A stretch of 64,000 bases of DNA from Staphylococcus argenteus (GCF_000236925.1 NC_016941.1:2046001-2110000); one strand, 5' to 3'; shown: positions 37,758 through 49,723, numbered from the stretch's first letter. Numbers and translations are program-made. The notes: generated by a model not told the origin, from the letters alone.

Positions 37758-39122
37758 TTAATTTGATGATATTACTGCATTAACTACGTCTTCTAATTTC
37801 ATACCTCGTGATCCTTTAACTAATACACGATCATGTGGTTTTAAGTCTTGTTTTAATACCTCAATTAACGCTTCTTTAGAATCAAAGTGTTGCGCTTTAT
37901 CAACAAATTGTTTCCCAGTTTCATTAATATAACTCGCTTCATCACCAAATGTATACAGCACCTCTATTTGTTTATCTTGCAAATATGTACCTACTTGCGA
38001 GTGCATAGATTTACTGTTCTCACCTAATTCTAAAACATCGCCTAAAATTAAAATATGACGTCCATTAAGACTACTTAAAGTATCAATAGCAGCTCTCATA
38101 CTTGTAGGACTAGCATTATAAGCATCATTAATAACAGTAATATCATTATCTAATTCATGTTGTTCCATCCGCATACCTGTCAATGTAACATATTTTAAAT
38201 TACGATAAATCGTGTCATATGATAAACCTAATTCATAACCAACTGCTATGGCAATAGTTGCATTTTTCATATTATGCACGCCTAAAATCGGCAAATCAAA
38301 ATGCTCTTTACCATTAATAGTGAACGCTATACCTGTAGTGTCTCTGTCATCAACTGAACAAACTAAATCGTTATCAGTATCCACACCGATACTCATACAT
38401 TTCGCACTTTGAACTTCCTTAACATGCGACTCTAACAATGGTTCATCGCCATCATATATAAATGTGCCATTATCTTTAAGGCCTATTGTTATCTCAGATT
38501 TCGCTTTAGCAATACCCTCACGCGAGCCTAGATCTTGCATATGTGATTCACCAATATTAGTAATAATCGCGATATCTGGTTGTGCAAGGTTTGATAATAA
38601 CTCAATCTCATGGAAACCTGACATTCCCATTTCTAATATAGAGATTTCCGTGTCATTATCTAAGTCTAAAATAGTTAGTGGCAATCCAATTTCATTATTA
38701 TAATTGCCTTGTGTTTTTTTAACTTTAAACTCTGTATGCAAGACACTTTCAATCATATCTTTTGTTGTTGTTTTACCATTTGAGCCAGTTACTGCAATCA
38801 CTTTAGGATTAACATATCTTAAATATGCTTGGGCTAATTGTTGTAAAGCCACTAAAGTATCTTCGACCCAAATAATAGGCCCTGTTATATCATCATCTAT
38901 TGGCGTTCCTTTTTGATAAAATGCTGCGCCAGCACCATCTTGCAATGCTTTAGATACAAAACGATGACCATCAACATTTTCACCTTTAAAAGGAATAAAC
39001 AACATTCCTTCTTTAATCGCTCTAGAATCAATAGTGACACCATTAATTTTGCAGTCCAGAAATTGATCATCAATATCACAAGGAATCCAAGACTTAATTT
39101 GCTTTAATGCTACATTAATCAT
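37758..39122 (-). CDS. murF: UDP-MurNAc-tripeptide--D-Ala-D-Ala ligase
   Basis: Adds D-Ala-D-Ala to UDP-MurNAc-tripeptide, the last cytoplasmic step of the peptidoglycan precursor. 454 residues, two more than I recall for S. aureus. The ATP loop is [12 protein letters not shown] near residue 112, the central Mur ligase domain has [10 protein letters not shown], and the C-terminal domain has [11 protein letters not shown] with the substrate-binding aspartate. It follows ddl by 14 bases, so substrate synthesis and use are co-transcribed. The last residues (VVNAVISSN) run a little past the S. aureus end I remember. Confidence 0.95.
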   Translation of the reverse strand: MINVALKQIKSWIPCDIDDQFLDCKINGVTIDSRAIKEGMLFIPFKGENVDGHRFVSKALQDGAGAAFYQKGTPIDDDITGPIIWVEDTLVALQQLAQAYLRYVNPKVIAVTGSNGKTTTKDMIESVLHTEFKVKKTQGNYNNEIGLPLTILDLDNDTEISILEMGMSGFHEIELLSNLAQPDIAIITNIGESHMQDLGSREGIAKAKSEITIGLKDNGTFIYDGDEPLLESHVKEVQSAKCMSIGVDTDNDLVCSVDDRDTTGIAFTINGKEHFDLPILGVHNMKNATIAIAVGYELGLSYDTIYRNLKYVTLTGMRMEQHELDNDITVINDAYNASPTSMRAAIDTLSSLNGRHILILGDVLELGENSKSMHSQVGTYLQDKQIEVLYTFGDEASYINETGKQFVDKAQHFDSKEALIEVLKQDLKPHDRVLVKGSRGMKLEDVVNAVISSN

Positions 39123-39136
39123 AATAACAACCTCGG

Positions 39137-40525
<1,389 letters not shown>

Positions 40526-41728
40526 ATGAATTATTCATCTCGTCAACAGCCGGATAAGCATTGGCTTCGCAAAGTAGACTGGGTATTAGTGGCCACTATA
40601 GCTGTTTTAGCAATTTTCAGTGTTCTGCTTATTAACTCGGCTATGGGCGGCGGACAATATAGTGCTAATTTCGGTATTAGACAAATCTTTTACTATATTT
40701 TAGGTGCCATTTTTGCAGGTGTGATTATGTTTATTTCACCTAAAAAGATTAAACATTATGCATACATATTGTATTTCTTAATCTGCCTATTATTAATTGG
40801 GTTACTAGTTATTCCTGAATCACCAATCACACCTATTATTAACGGTGCTAAAAGTTGGTATACTTTCGGGCCAATCAGTATTCAACCATCGGAATTTATG
40901 AAAATCATTTTGATACTAGCATTAGCACGTGTCGTTTCTAAACATAATCAATTCACATTTAATAAATCTTTTCAAAGTGATTTGCTATTATTTTTCAAAA
41001 TTATTGGTGTCTCGTTGTTACCAAGTATTTTAATATTATTGCAAAACGATTTAGGAACAACTTTAGTGCTAGCTGCTATTATTGCTGGCGTCATGTTAGT
41101 AAGCGGCATTACATGGCGTATATTAGCCCCTATTTTTATAACTGGTATTGTTGGGGCTATGACTATCATTTTGGGCATCCTATATGCACCATCCTTAATA
41201 GAAAATCTATTAGGTGTCCAATTATACCAAATGGGACGTATCAACTCTTGGCTTGATCCATATACTTATAGTAGTGGTGATGGCTATCATTTAACTGAAT
41301 CCCTAAAAGCCATAGGTTCTGGTCAATTACTAGGTAAAGGATACAACCACGGTGAAGTTTATATTCCTGAAAACCATACTGATTTTATCTTTTCAGTCAT
41401 TGGTGAAGAATTAGGCTTTATTGGATCTGTTATTTTAATTCTTGTATTTTTATTCTTAATCTTCCATTTAATAAGACTTGCTGCAAAAATTGAAGATCAA
41501 TTTAACAAAATCTTTATCGTAGGTTTTGTAACATTGCTTGTGTTCCATATTTTACAAAATATCGGGATGACAATTCAGTTGTTACCTATCACTGGTATCC
41601 CATTACCATTTATTAGTTATGGTGGTAGTGCTTTATGGAGTATGATGACTGGTATCGGTATTGTTTTATCAATCTATTATCATGAACCGAAACGATATGT
41701 AGATTTATACCATCCGAAGAGCAATTAA
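40526..41728 (+). CDS. rodA: SEDS-family peptidoglycan polymerase RodA
   Basis: Membrane glycosyltransferase that works with a class B penicillin-binding protein in sidewall peptidoglycan synthesis. 400 residues with about ten membrane segments, starting with WVLVATIAVLAIFSVLLINS. The SEDS family is marked by the QNDLGTTLV loop near 175, the YTYSSGDGYHLTES and IPENHTDFIFSVIGEELGF extracellular segments (about 245-300) and LPFISYGGSALW near residue 365. The ATG follows AAGGAG by about 9 bases. It is the shorter of the two SEDS proteins of S. aureus; FtsW is elsewhere. Confidence 0.93.
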   Translation: MNYSSRQQPDKHWLRKVDWVLVATIAVLAIFSVLLINSAMGGGQYSANFGIRQIFYYILGAIFAGVIMFISPKKIKHYAYILYFLICLLLIGLLVIPESPITPIINGAKSWYTFGPISIQPSEFMKIILILALARVVSKHNQFTFNKSFQSDLLLFFKIIGVSLLPSILILLQNDLGTTLVLAAIIAGVMLVSGITWRILAPIFITGIVGAMTIILGILYAPSLIENLLGVQLYQMGRINSWLDPYTYSSGDGYHLTESLKAIGSGQLLGKGYNHGEVYIPENHTDFIFSVIGEELGFIGSVILILVFLFLIFHLIRLAAKIEDQFNKIFIVGFVTLLVFHILQNIGMTIQLLPITGIPLPFISYGGSALWSMMTGIGIVLSIYYHEPKRYVDLYHPKSN

Positions 41729-41838
41729 CTTATAACATTTAAACTTTATATACCAAGTATCTTACTGATGATTTACAATATTATAGATTTAAGCAAATCA
41801 TCAGTATATATAAATGACAATAACAGTTAAAATAAAAT

Positions 41839-41887
41839 CCCCTTTAATGTAAACATTGAGAAATGCGTACTTTAAAGGGGCGTTTTT
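41839..41887 (+). terminator. Terminator of rodA
   Basis: CCCCTTTAA (41839-41847) pairs with TTAAAGGGG (41872-41880), then CGTTTTT on the + strand. About 110 bases after the rodA stop. Confidence 0.85.
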
Positions 41888-42092
41888 GTATATAACGTTT
41901 ATTTAATCAATGTAAGTGTTTTACACATCACACTTTATCCACATGCTTAACATATCATTTGATATATGTATGGAGTTTTTGTATATGCATGGACAATTTA
42001 AATATATCTTTTAAAATAAATAGTTTGGCTGGTAGCATTGTATATAGATAATCATAACTTTGATTAACTTCATACTTTCTTACATAAAAAAC

Positions 42093-42124
42093 TAAAAAAA
42101 CTACCAGTGACGCATCACTGGCAG
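42093..42124 (-). terminator. Terminator of the 45-residue gene
   Basis: On the - strand TGCCAGTGATGCG (from 42122) pairs with CGTCACTGGTA and is followed by seven T (42093-42099 region). The arms enclose a tight loop. Confidence 0.85.
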
Positions 42125-42157
42125 TTATCGTGGTGTGTGATTCATGATCACAGTCAA

Positions 42158-42295
42158 TTATTTTAATTCGTGACTTACTTTATTAGATGTTGGTAACGTA
42201 TTAATAATGTCTAAACGAGATTTAGTCTTTTTAATATTAACACCTAATGATGACAATAGTTTGACTACATTTTGAATCTTTTCAGGACGTTTCAT
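42158..42295 (-). CDS. Small conserved-looking protein of unknown function
   Basis: 45 residues, starting MKRPEKIQNVVKLLSSLGVN and ending VSHELK. The ATG at 42295 follows GAGGTG by about 6 bases, and a strong terminator closes it 33 bases later, so it looks like a real transcription unit. The protein is basic, without membrane segment or cysteines, and the first half reads as an amphipathic helix. I do not recognise a family. It is divergent in neither direction from csoZ, which ends 128 bases upstream. Confidence 0.7.
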   Translation of the reverse strand: MKRPEKIQNVVKLLSSLGVNIKKTKSRLDIINTLPTSNKVSHELK

Positions 42296-42423
42296 TATTA
42301 TCACCTCGTTTGGATCGCTTTCAGTATTATCTTACCCTATTCGCCATACCTTTACTACATTAATTACAAACTTTTTTGATTATTTTTAAAATAAAAATCT
42401 ATAGTGTGCTTTACATTGATATA

Positions 42424-42633
42424 TTAATATACAATTTTATAGCCTGTATCATAAATTTCTTTTTCAATGCTATTTAAATTTGCGGGTGTTTCATATGCTA
42501 CAACTACTTCTCCATCAATGATATTAATATTCACTTTATGCACACCTATCATGTTTGATATACGTTCTGTCAACTGGTTTACTTGTTCTTCAGTTTCAAT
42601 ACCTGCAGTATATATTGTGTTTTGATGTACCAT
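42424..42633 (-). CDS. csoZ: Copper-responsive HMA-like protein lacking CxxC
   Basis: 69 residues with the ferredoxin-like HMA fold pattern (VHKVNINIIDGEVVVAYE strands) but without the metal-binding CxxC of CopZ; the corresponding place reads TAGIETE. It follows csoR by 11 bases. In S. aureus the csoR-csoZ pair is described and is derepressed by copper together with copA-copZ. A direct copper-chaperone role is doubtful without the cysteines. Confidence 0.85.
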   Translation of the reverse strand: MVHQNTIYTAGIETEEQVNQLTERISNMIGVHKVNINIIDGEVVVAYETPANLNSIEKEIYDTGYKIVY

Positions 42634-42644
42634 CTTAAACTCCT

Positions 42645-42938
42645 TTAATCTTTAATCAACTTTTGAAAAGTAACTAGTAACTCTTCCATCGCTTCTTCTT
42701 GAGCACCTTGATTTACTTTATTCATAATACAACTTTTCATATGTTGCTCTAATAACTTTATTGCGACACTGTTTAATGCAGAACGCGTCGCTCTTATTTG
42801 TGTAAGAACATCATCACAATAGACATCTTCTTCAATCATGCGATTAATCGCTCTCACTTGACCTTCTATTCGATTTAAACGTGATTTAAGATTTGTTTTA
42901 ATTTGTTCAGAATGATGTGCATTATCTTGTTCAGTCAT
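42645..42938 (-). CDS. csoR: Copper-sensing repressor CsoR
   Basis: All-helical CsoR/RcnR-type repressor that releases DNA on binding Cu(I). 97 residues from ATG 42938, which follows GAGGAGTG. Copper ligands are the cysteine in VYCDD (about residue 41) and the His and Cys in LEQHMKSC (about 66 and 70), the C-H-C set of true CsoR. Expected targets are copAZ and its own operon. Confidence 0.92.
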   Translation of the reverse strand: MTEQDNAHHSEQIKTNLKSRLNRIEGQVRAINRMIEEDVYCDDVLTQIRATRSALNSVAIKLLEQHMKSCIMNKVNQGAQEEAMEELLVTFQKLIKD

Positions 42939-42969
42939 AGCATTCACTCCTCTATTTGCATTCTTTACT

Positions 42970-42998
42970 ATACTATATCCCACAAAACTTAACGTCAA
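42970..42998 (-). promoter_or_regulatory. Promoter of csoR-csoZ
   Basis: On the - strand TTGACG (42993-42998), 17 bases, then TAGTAT (42970-42975). The spacer holds GTTTTGTGGGATATAG, with the G tract typical near CsoR operators, so CsoR binding here is plausible but not shown. Confidence 0.72.
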
Positions 42999-43105
42999 TA
43001 CTAAGACCTATTTTTCAAACTAAATTGTCATGATATTTAAATTGCTTCATGATACAATTAATAAGATTATATTACTTGTTTTAGATTTTCGGTGGGAGGT
43101 TTCAA

Positions 43106-44590
43106 ATGATAGAGTTACTAACAATTGCATTTAAACATTCAAATATTATTTTAAATTCAATATTTATTGGTGCATTTATTTTAAACTTATTATTCGCCTT
43201 TACCATTATTTTCATGGAAAGACGTTCTGCAAATTCTATCTGGGCTTGGTTACTTGTCTTAGTGTTCTTGCCTCTATTCGGCTTTATTCTATATTTACTA
43301 CTAGGACGACAAATTCAACGTGATCAAATTTTCAAAATAGATAAGGAAGACAAAAAAGGTTTAGAGTTAATTGTCGATGAACAATTAGCTGCTTTAAAAA
43401 ACGAAAAATTTTCAAATTCCAATTATCAAATTATGAAATTTAAAGAGATGATTCAAATGCTGCTCTATAATAATGCAGCCTTTTTAACAACTGATAATGA
43501 TTTGAAAATATATACAGATGGACAAGAAAAATTTGATGACTTAATTCAAGATATTCGTAATGCTACTGATTATATTCACTTCCAGTATTATATTATTCAT
43601 TGCGATGAATTAGGCCGTACCATTTTGGATGAACTTGCTAAGAAGGCAGAACAAGGCGTAGAAGTTAAAATTTTATACGATGACATGGGTTCTCGTGGTT
43701 TACGTAAAAAAGGCTTACGCGCATTTCGTAGTAAAGGCGGACATGCTGAAGCTTTCTTCCCTTCAAAATTACCTCTTATCAACTTGCGTATGAACAATCG
43801 AAATCATCGCAAAATTGTTGTTATTGATGGAAAAATTGGATATGTCGGTGGCTTTAATGTCGGCGATGAATATTTAGGTAAATCGAAAAAATTTGGCTAT
43901 TGGCGTGATACACATTTACGCATTGTTGGAGATGCAGTCAATGCCTTACAATTACGTTTTATTTTAGATTGGAATTCACAAGCAACACGTGATCATATCT
44001 CATATGATGACCGTTACTTCCCTGACGTAAATTCTGGAGGCACAATTGGTGTGCAAATAGCTTCTAGTGGACCTGACGAAGAATGGGAACAAATTAAATA
44101 TGGTTATTTGAAAATGATTTCATCTGCTAAAAAATCCATTTATATTCAATCACCGTATTTTATTCCAGACCAAGCATTTTTAGATTCTATTAAAATTGCT
44201 GCATTAGGTGGTGTTGAAGTCAACATCATGATTCCTAACAAGCCCGATCACCCATTCGTCTTTTGGGCAACTTTAAAAAATGCTGCATCATTATTAGATG
44301 CTGGCGTTAAAGTGTTTCATTATGATAACGGGTTCTTACATTCTAAAACATTGATTATCGATGATGAGATTGCAAGTGTTGGCACAGCAAATATGGACCA
44401 TCGTAGTTTCACATTGAATTTCGAAGTTAATGCTTTTATCTATGATCAACAAATTGCCAAAAAATTAAAGCAAGCATTTATTGATGATTTAGAAGTGTCA
44501 TCCGAATTAACGAAAGCGCGCTATGCTAAGCGAAGCCTTTGGATTAAATTTAAAGAAGGTATTTCACAGTTACTGTCACCAATATTATAA
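43106..44590 (+). CDS. cls2: Cardiolipin synthase 2
   Basis: Makes cardiolipin from two phosphatidylglycerol molecules. 494 residues. Two N-terminal membrane helices (about 15-35 and 45-65) are followed by two phospholipase D HKD motifs: [19 protein letters not shown] near residue 232 and [18 protein letters not shown] near residue 412. I assign Cls2 rather than Cls1 by its genome position near csoR and by resemblance to the S. aureus protein I remember; the assignment to paralogue 2 is moderate. An HD-domain gene follows after 28 bases. Confidence 0.93.
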   Translation: MIELLTIAFKHSNIILNSIFIGAFILNLLFAFTIIFMERRSANSIWAWLLVLVFLPLFGFILYLLLGRQIQRDQIFKIDKEDKKGLELIVDEQLAALKNEKFSNSNYQIMKFKEMIQMLLYNNAAFLTTDNDLKIYTDGQEKFDDLIQDIRNATDYIHFQYYIIHCDELGRTILDELAKKAEQGVEVKILYDDMGSRGLRKKGLRAFRSKGGHAEAFFPSKLPLINLRMNNRNHRKIVVIDGKIGYVGGFNVGDEYLGKSKKFGYWRDTHLRIVGDAVNALQLRFILDWNSQATRDHISYDDRYFPDVNSGGTIGVQIASSGPDEEWEQIKYGYLKMISSAKKSIYIQSPYFIPDQAFLDSIKIAALGGVEVNIMIPNKPDHPFVFWATLKNAASLLDAGVKVFHYDNGFLHSKTLIIDDEIASVGTANMDHRSFTLNFEVNAFIYDQQIAKKLKQAFIDDLEVSSELTKARYAKRSLWIKFKEGISQLLSPIL

Positions 44591-44618
44591 AAAGAGCCAT
44601 ACGAGGAGTGTAATTTTA

Positions 44619-45266
44619 ATGCAGTATTCTAAAATCATTGACGCCGCCCAACAATATATGGAATCTATACATCAAGATGATTATACAGGTCATGATATAG
44701 CGCACGTATATCGTGTCACTGAGTTAGCAAAATCAATTGCTAAAAAAGAAGGCATAAAAGACACTTTAATTATAGAGCTAGCATCTTTATTGCATGACAC
44801 AGTTGACGAAAAACTCGTAGATGTTGATAAACAATTAGATGCATTGAAATCATTTTTGGCATCTTTATCGCTTTCAGATGAAACTCAAGAACATATATTA
44901 TTTATAATTACGCACATGAGTTATCGAAATGGTAAAAATAATCATGTTGCTTTATCACTAGATGGTCAAATTGTTAGAGATGCAGATCGACTTGATGCTA
45001 TAGGTGCTATTGGTATTGCACGAACATTTCAATTCGCTGGACATTTTGGTGAGCCTATGTGGACAGAACAAATGCCATTTAACAACATTAATGATGATTT
45101 AATTGAAAGGTTACCATCATCTGCCATAAAACACTTCTTTGAAAAATTATTAAAATTACAATCATTAATGCATACAGAAACAGCGCAAAAGATTGCTAAA
45201 GAAAGACATGATTTTATGGTTATGTATTTGCAGCAATTCTTTACAGAGTGGAATTATCACGATTAG
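44619..45266 (+). CDS. HD-domain phosphohydrolase
   Basis: 215 residues. The HD signature is split as usual: GHDIAHVYRVTELA (His-Asp near residue 28), SLLHDTVDEK (HD near residue 61) and the later RDADRLDAIGAIGIART (metal aspartate). It resembles the YedJ/YpgQ group, reported to hydrolyse nucleotides. The ATG at 44619 follows GAGGAG; the longer upstream frame lies inside cls2. Likely co-transcribed with cls2. Substrate unknown. Confidence 0.85.
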   Translation: MQYSKIIDAAQQYMESIHQDDYTGHDIAHVYRVTELAKSIAKKEGIKDTLIIELASLLHDTVDEKLVDVDKQLDALKSFLASLSLSDETQEHILFIITHMSYRNGKNNHVALSLDGQIVRDADRLDAIGAIGIARTFQFAGHFGEPMWTEQMPFNNINDDLIERLPSSAIKHFFEKLLKLQSLMHTETAQKIAKERHDFMVMYLQQFFTEWNYHD

Positions 45267-45278
45267 CTGTGTCGATGT

Positions 45279-45450
45279 TATGATGTGGTGAAGTTGCTAT
45301 GTCGTTGCGACATTTTGATTCTATGATGTGGTGATGTTGCGGAGCGATGACGTTTTGATTTTATGGCGTGTTTTGCGGAGCGTTGAAGTTACCGTTTCGA
45401 TCCTATGTGATGCGGTGTAGTTGCCGGGCAGTGTTGTTGCCGTGCGGTAA
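45279..45450 (+). repeat. Degenerate GT-rich tandem repeat after the HD gene
   Basis: About four diverged units of roughly 40-48 bases. TATGATGTGGTGAAGTTGC at 45279 recurs as TATGATGTGGTGATGTTGC at 45322. The parts between them read ACATTTTGATTCTATG and ACGTTTTGATTTTATG, and TTGCGGAGCG occurs twice, then TTGCCGGGCA. The strand is strikingly G-rich against an AT-rich genome. It does not match the STAR consensus I know. No coding function visible; a 64-codon frame at 45466 lacks a ribosome site. Confidence 0.75.
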
Positions 45451-45643
45451 TGATACTATTCCATTGTGACGTTATTATTTCGCACTGTTACATGTACTAG
45501 TGCTTTGTTATGGAAATGTTTCGACATTAACTACCGTACTAATAATGCACTTCACCAATATGACATTACAATAGAGGCAGGTCACTCTGTTGTTATCACC
45601 ATTTTACATACTATAGTCTTGTTAAATATTATGACACATAAAA

Positions 45644-45692
45644 AAACGGCAGTAGGATGAGTTTCATATTAGAAATCATCTTACTGCCGTTT
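45644..45692. terminator. Hairpin between the repeat and yidC
   Basis: ACGGCAGTAGGATGA (45646-45660) pairs with TCATCTTACTGCCGT (45676-45690) with one mismatch. On the - strand it is followed by seven T, so it serves yidC read-through better than the HD gene. Confidence 0.75.
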
Positions 45693-45747
45693 CTACCTTT
45701 CAGACACTATATTATGTAATGCTATACTTTTGATATTTAAATAAAAA

Positions 45748-45801
45748 ATCATGTGCCCCTAGAAAGTTAAAATTAGCTTCGACTTTTTGGGGGCTCATGA
45801 T
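45748..45801 (-). terminator. Terminator of yidC
   Basis: On the - strand ATCATGAGCCCCCAAAAAGT (45801 down) pairs with ACTTTCTAGGGGCACATGAT (to 45748), followed by TTTTTTATTT. It lies about 15 bases beyond the yidC stop. Confidence 0.85.
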
Positions 45802-45816
45802 TTGGCATTGCTGAGG

Positions 45817-46686
45817 TTATTTCTTTTTCTTTTTAGACACTACTTGTGTGTTTTTGCCTTTTTTGTTGCCGCCATTGTGTTCTCTTTCATACGCTTCGAT
45901 GAAAGGTTGCACTTCTTTTTTAGCAACTTTTTCATAATGAATATTCGCAAAGTGTGTTTGAACTACAAGGAATGCCGCACTGACTGACCAATATAAGCCA
46001 AGTGCTGATGCTGAGCTTAATGAAATCCAGATAATCATAATTGGTGAAATGATCATCATCATGTAACCCATTTGACGCTGTTCGTCTGGCATCGTTTTAC
46101 TTGAAACATATGCTTGGATAAAGTATAAAACTCCGGCAATAATTGTAATCCAAATATCAGGACGTCCTAAATCGAACCATAAGAAGTGTGGATACTTAAA
46201 CAAACCATCTACAAGTTGATCTTTAAGTACAAAGTATAATCCCATGATGATTGGCATTTGAATTAGCATTGGTAAACAACCTAACATACTCTTCATCGGG
46301 TTCATGTCATACTTTTTATAAACTTGCATTAATTCTTGGTTTGCAGCCATTTTTTCTTCTTGCGTACGTGCACGCTTCACTTTTTCTTGAATTTTTTCAA
46401 CTTCTGGCTTTGCAACTTTCATTTTTTGACGCATCATATGACTATTTTTATAGTTTGACAACATGAATGGTAATAAGATAATACGAATTACCAATACAAG
46501 AATAATAATAGCTAAACCATAATTGTCGTTTAATAAGTTATTTCCCAACCAATCCAATACATTTTTCATTGGATCTACGAATGTATTGTAGAAAAACCCA
46601 CTACGTTTTTCAGGTTTAGAATAGTCACAACCAGCCAAAAAGACCATAATACCTAAAAACAATGGTAGTAACGCTTTTTTCTTCAT
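45817..46686 (-). CDS. yidC: Membrane protein insertase YidC
   Basis: Oxa1/YidC insertase that helps the Sec machinery place membrane proteins. 289 residues. The N-terminus is a lipoprotein signal with lipobox LAGC at about residues 17-20 ([20 protein letters not shown]). Five membrane segments follow with [20 protein letters not shown] (first, with the conserved arginine R of the hydrophilic groove), [20 protein letters not shown] and the later tail. The C-terminus is very basic ([15 protein letters not shown]), typical of the Gram-positive form that interacts with ribosomes. It stands alone, with its own terminator. Confidence 0.94.
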   Translation of the reverse strand: MKKKALLPLFLGIMVFLAGCDYSKPEKRSGFFYNTFVDPMKNVLDWLGNNLLNDNYGLAIIILVLVIRIILLPFMLSNYKNSHMMRQKMKVAKPEVEKIQEKVKRARTQEEKMAANQELMQVYKKYDMNPMKSMLGCLPMLIQMPIIMGLYFVLKDQLVDGLFKYPHFLWFDLGRPDIWITIIAGVLYFIQAYVSSKTMPDEQRQMGYMMMIISPIMIIWISLSSASALGLYWSVSAAFLVVQTHFANIHYEKVAKKEVQPFIEAYEREHNGGNKKGKNTQVVSKKKKK

Positions 46687-46771
46687 TTTTCCACCTCTAT
46701 CATTATATTCACATAGGATTTATTCTATCACATTAATGAGTACGTATGAAACAATAAGTGGAAAAATTTAA

Positions 46772-47413
46772 CTAATTATTAAAAAAATCTTTGAATTTTT
46801 TTACAGTACCTTCTATATTTTCACTTTTAGAAATAGCTGAAATGACTGAAATACCATCGGCACCTGCTTCTACAATAGGTGCCACATTATCAGTATTAAT
46901 CCCCCCAATTGCTACAATCGGCAGTTGTGGATTCACTTTTTTTAATGTTGCAATCATTTCTGGACCTACTGGTGTATGCGCGTCATTTTTCGATGGTGTA
47001 GGATAGATTGGTCCTACACCTATATAATCAACATCAGTTAAATCAGATTTTGAATACTCATCTAAATCACTAACACTTAGTCCAATTATTTTATTTGTAA
47101 AAAACTGTGCAATCTCATTAACCTTAGCATCATCTTGGCCGACATGGATCCCGTCCGCGTTAATTTCCTTTGCTAATTCAACATCATCATTAATTATAAA
47201 AGGTACTTGATATTGATGACACAAATTTAGTAATTCTTTGGCTAATTCCACTTTTTCAGTGCCTTTTAATGCATTAGTTCCTTTTTCTCTAAATTGAAAA
47301 AGCGTTATTCCTGCTTTTAGCGCTTCATCTAATACATCATGAATAGTACGATGACTCGGAACATCAGGTGTACCACAAATAAAATAAACATTCAATTGTG
47401 AGTTATTAAACAT
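46772..47413 (-). CDS. thiE: Thiamine-phosphate synthase
   Basis: Joins HMP-PP and HET-P to thiamine phosphate. 213 residues, TIM barrel. Visible motifs are LFQFREKG near 38, [22 protein letters not shown] (pyrophosphate/Mg site near 70), [19 protein letters not shown] near 128 and [11 protein letters not shown] with the phosphate-binding GG. I chose the ATG at 47413, one base after the thiM stop. It is the last gene of tenA-thiD-thiM-thiE and differs clearly from S. aureus ThiE in the parts I remember. Confidence 0.95.
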   Translation of the reverse strand: MFNNSQLNVYFICGTPDVPSHRTIHDVLDEALKAGITLFQFREKGTNALKGTEKVELAKELLNLCHQYQVPFIINDDVELAKEINADGIHVGQDDAKVNEIAQFFTNKIIGLSVSDLDEYSKSDLTDVDYIGVGPIYPTPSKNDAHTPVGPEMIATLKKVNPQLPIVAIGGINTDNVAPIVEAGADGISVISAISKSENIEGTVKKFKDFFNN

Positions 47414-47414
47414 G

Positions 47415-48206
47415 TTATTCCACCTCTTCAATACGAATCCATTGTTGATAAGTCATATTATCTAAATGGTATAACGTATCAAGTAATATTGATGAAAACG
47501 TTCCAGGTCCATTACAATTTTCATTTTCAGCGGCTAATTCAGCAGCAATATTAAATACACTAACCGCTTCAATCAACGCATCTATATCTGGTTTTGTATT
47601 TCTGAATAAGAATCCCGCAATAACTCCCCCTAATAAACAACCAGCACCGGTAACTTTAGTCAATAATGGTGAGCCATTTGATAACATTACCACTTTGCCA
47701 TCTTGAACGATAACATCCTGTTCTCCTGTAACAACAATTGCAGTTTTATATGCTTCGTAAGCTTTTTTTGCAATAGCAACTGCATCTAAATTATTATCAC
47801 TATCTGTGCCTTTCATAGTTGCTGTGTCATCAATCAATGCTAGTATTTCAGATGCATTCCCTTTAATTACTGACACGTTTGCTGACTGTAAAAGTAATTT
47901 GCAAAACTGTTTTCTATATGTAGATGCACCAACTGCTACAGGGTCAAAGACAATCGGTAATCCTAACTCATTAGCTGTTTGAGCAATTGCAATGATATCT
48001 TGTTCATTTTGTGCGGTTAATGTTCCGATGTTGATTAACAATGCTTGAGCTACTTTATAAAATTCTTCCGCTTCTTCTGGTGCCTCACTCATTGCAGGAC
48101 TTGCACCAATACTTAATAATCCATTAGCTGTAAAATTTTTCACAACATCATTCGTATAGCAAATTGTTAATGGTTGTTCATTACGTATTTTATCTAGATA
48201 TTTCAT
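47415..48206 (-). CDS. thiM: Hydroxyethylthiazole kinase
   Basis: Phosphorylates the thiazole (HET) for ThiE; a salvage enzyme. 263 residues. The ribokinase-like fold shows [23 protein letters not shown] near the N-terminus (substrate and ATP site), [12 protein letters not shown] near 90 and the [13 protein letters not shown] anion hole near 190. It overlaps thiD by 17 bases. I chose the second Met (48206). Confidence 0.95.
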   Translation of the reverse strand: MKYLDKIRNEQPLTICYTNDVVKNFTANGLLSIGASPAMSEAPEEAEEFYKVAQALLINIGTLTAQNEQDIIAIAQTANELGLPIVFDPVAVGASTYRKQFCKLLLQSANVSVIKGNASEILALIDDTATMKGTDSDNNLDAVAIAKKAYEAYKTAIVVTGEQDVIVQDGKVVMLSNGSPLLTKVTGAGCLLGGVIAGFLFRNTKPDIDALIEAVSVFNIAAELAAENENCNGPGTFSSILLDTLYHLDNMTYQQWIRIEEVE

Positions 48207-49020
48207 CATCTAATCCTTCTTTCTTTAAATATGCAAAATGATTGACTGGACCTCTACCTCTACCTATTTCAGGAGTATATTGAATACTCAATGAAATAAA
48301 TTTTTTAGCTTTATGTACTGCTTCTGATAGTGTTCTACCTTTGGCAAGTTCTGCTGTTATAACTGCTGAAAAAGTACATCCAGTTCCATGAGTATGCTTT
48401 GTTTCAAATCTTTCACTTTCAAATGTTTCAACGCCATCTTTAGTAAATAAATAATCCTTTGAAATATTGATATCATCTGAATGACCACCTTTAATAACAA
48501 CCCCCTTACTACCTATGTCATTAATAAAGATGCGTCCAGCTTGTAAAATCTTTTCTTCACTATCAATTGCAAGTCCTGTTATTTCCTCTGCTTCTGGTAA
48601 ATTTGGAGTCACTACATCAGCTAATGGCAATAACGTATGTTGTAAATTTTGTTTAGTTGCATCATCCATTAAAGAATCGCCACTTTTAGCTAACATCACA
48701 GGATCAATTACATAAGGAATAGAGGGCTGCTGCAATAAATAATGACGTATTATATCCATCGTATCAGCTGTAGCAATCATCCCAGTTTTAATTGCGTGAG
48801 GTAATGTATCACTAAATACACTATCTAATTGCTCATCTACCCAACGACTATCTAAGTTATGAATATGTTGAACTCCCATCGTATTTTGAGCAACAATGCT
48901 AGTAACGACGCCCATACCATATACACCACACGAATGAAATGATTTTAAGTCAGCCATAACACCAGCACCACCTGTTGGATCTGTTCCAGCAATTGTTAAT
49001 GCGATTTTTGGTTTATTCAT
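48190..49020 (-). CDS. thiD: Hydroxymethylpyrimidine/phosphomethylpyrimidine kinase
   Basis: Two-step phosphorylation of HMP to HMP-PP. 276 residues. It has [20 protein letters not shown] near the start, [13 protein letters not shown] near 130 and the [19 protein letters not shown] anion hole near 210. It overlaps tenA by 4 bases (ATGA) and thiM at its end, so the operon is tightly coupled. Confidence 0.95.
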   Translation of the reverse strand: MNKPKIALTIAGTDPTGGAGVMADLKSFHSCGVYGMGVVTSIVAQNTMGVQHIHNLDSRWVDEQLDSVFSDTLPHAIKTGMIATADTMDIIRHYLLQQPSIPYVIDPVMLAKSGDSLMDDATKQNLQHTLLPLADVVTPNLPEAEEITGLAIDSEEKILQAGRIFINDIGSKGVVIKGGHSDDINISKDYLFTKDGVETFESERFETKHTHGTGCTFSAVITAELAKGRTLSEAVHKAKKFISLSIQYTPEIGRGRGPVNHFAYLKKEGLDDEISR

Positions 49021-49703
49021 TGACTATCTCCTCCAAATTCCCATTTTTCTAAAGTCATAGCCATATTGAAAAATCGACGTTCATGGATACAACTTTCTAA
49101 AAATACTTGTTTCACTCGTTTAAGTTCTTCGGCAGACATTGATTTTGCTAACTTATTCATCAATGCTTCAAAAACATTGATAACATCGTCCATTTCAGTA
49201 CTATAAAAATCAAACCATTTTGCTGTATCTTTCTCTCTATTTAAATAGCTATCATTTTGCGCACGCTTCGCTAATTCTGCATATATATATGGGCACGGAG
49301 CCATTGCGGCAATTGTATAAATAGCATTTTCACGACTAAATGCTTGGAAATACATATGCTTAATGTAATGGTCTCCACTTGGTGGCCAAACTTTAGTTTT
49401 AATAATTTCTTCATAAGATTCACCAACAATTTGTGCTAATATATCATGCGCTAACACTTCACCTTCTACCATAAAATCAATTTGTTCTACTAAAAATTTC
49501 ACATCGTCCATATTGTTCATTTTTGGAATTAACAATGCATATAAGTTTGTAAATTCTTTTAAATATGCAGCGTCAGCTTTTAAGTAATGGCGTAATGCGT
49601 CAGCTTCTATATTTCCAGATAACATCTTTTGAATAAAATCATCTTCATAAATATCGTCAATGATTGGCTTTGCTGCTAGGTACAATTCTTGTGTAAACTC
49701 CAT
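49017..49703 (-). CDS. tenA: Aminopyrimidine aminohydrolase (thiaminase II)
   Basis: Hydrolyses base-degraded thiamine to recover HMP for ThiD. 228 residues, all-helical. Signatures are [32 protein letters not shown] with the catalytic cysteine near residue 137, and the C-terminal [20 protein letters not shown] with the glutamate. It is the first gene of the operon and lies behind the TPP riboswitch and its terminator. Confidence 0.94.
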   Translation of the reverse strand: MEFTQELYLAAKPIIDDIYEDDFIQKMLSGNIEADALRHYLKADAAYLKEFTNLYALLIPKMNNMDDVKFLVEQIDFMVEGEVLAHDILAQIVGESYEEIIKTKVWPPSGDHYIKHMYFQAFSRENAIYTIAAMAPCPYIYAELAKRAQNDSYLNREKDTAKWFDFYSTEMDDVINVFEALMNKLAKSMSAEELKRVKQVFLESCIHERRFFNMAMTLEKWEFGGDSQ

Positions 49704-49723
49704 TGTAAAAATCCTCCCTAAAT

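Larger units (their letters stand above)
41729..42157. other. Intergenic stretch between rodA and the 45-residue gene
   Basis: About 430 bases with two hairpins listed separately and no gene. Between them (about 41890-42090) the sequence is AT-rich, with a few ATG but no open frame preceded by a ribosome site. Confidence 0.55.

Noticed and set aside
45466-45987. Short + strand frames after the HD gene and over the end of yidC
   Set aside because: No ribosome site; they run through terminator hairpins or antisense to yidC.
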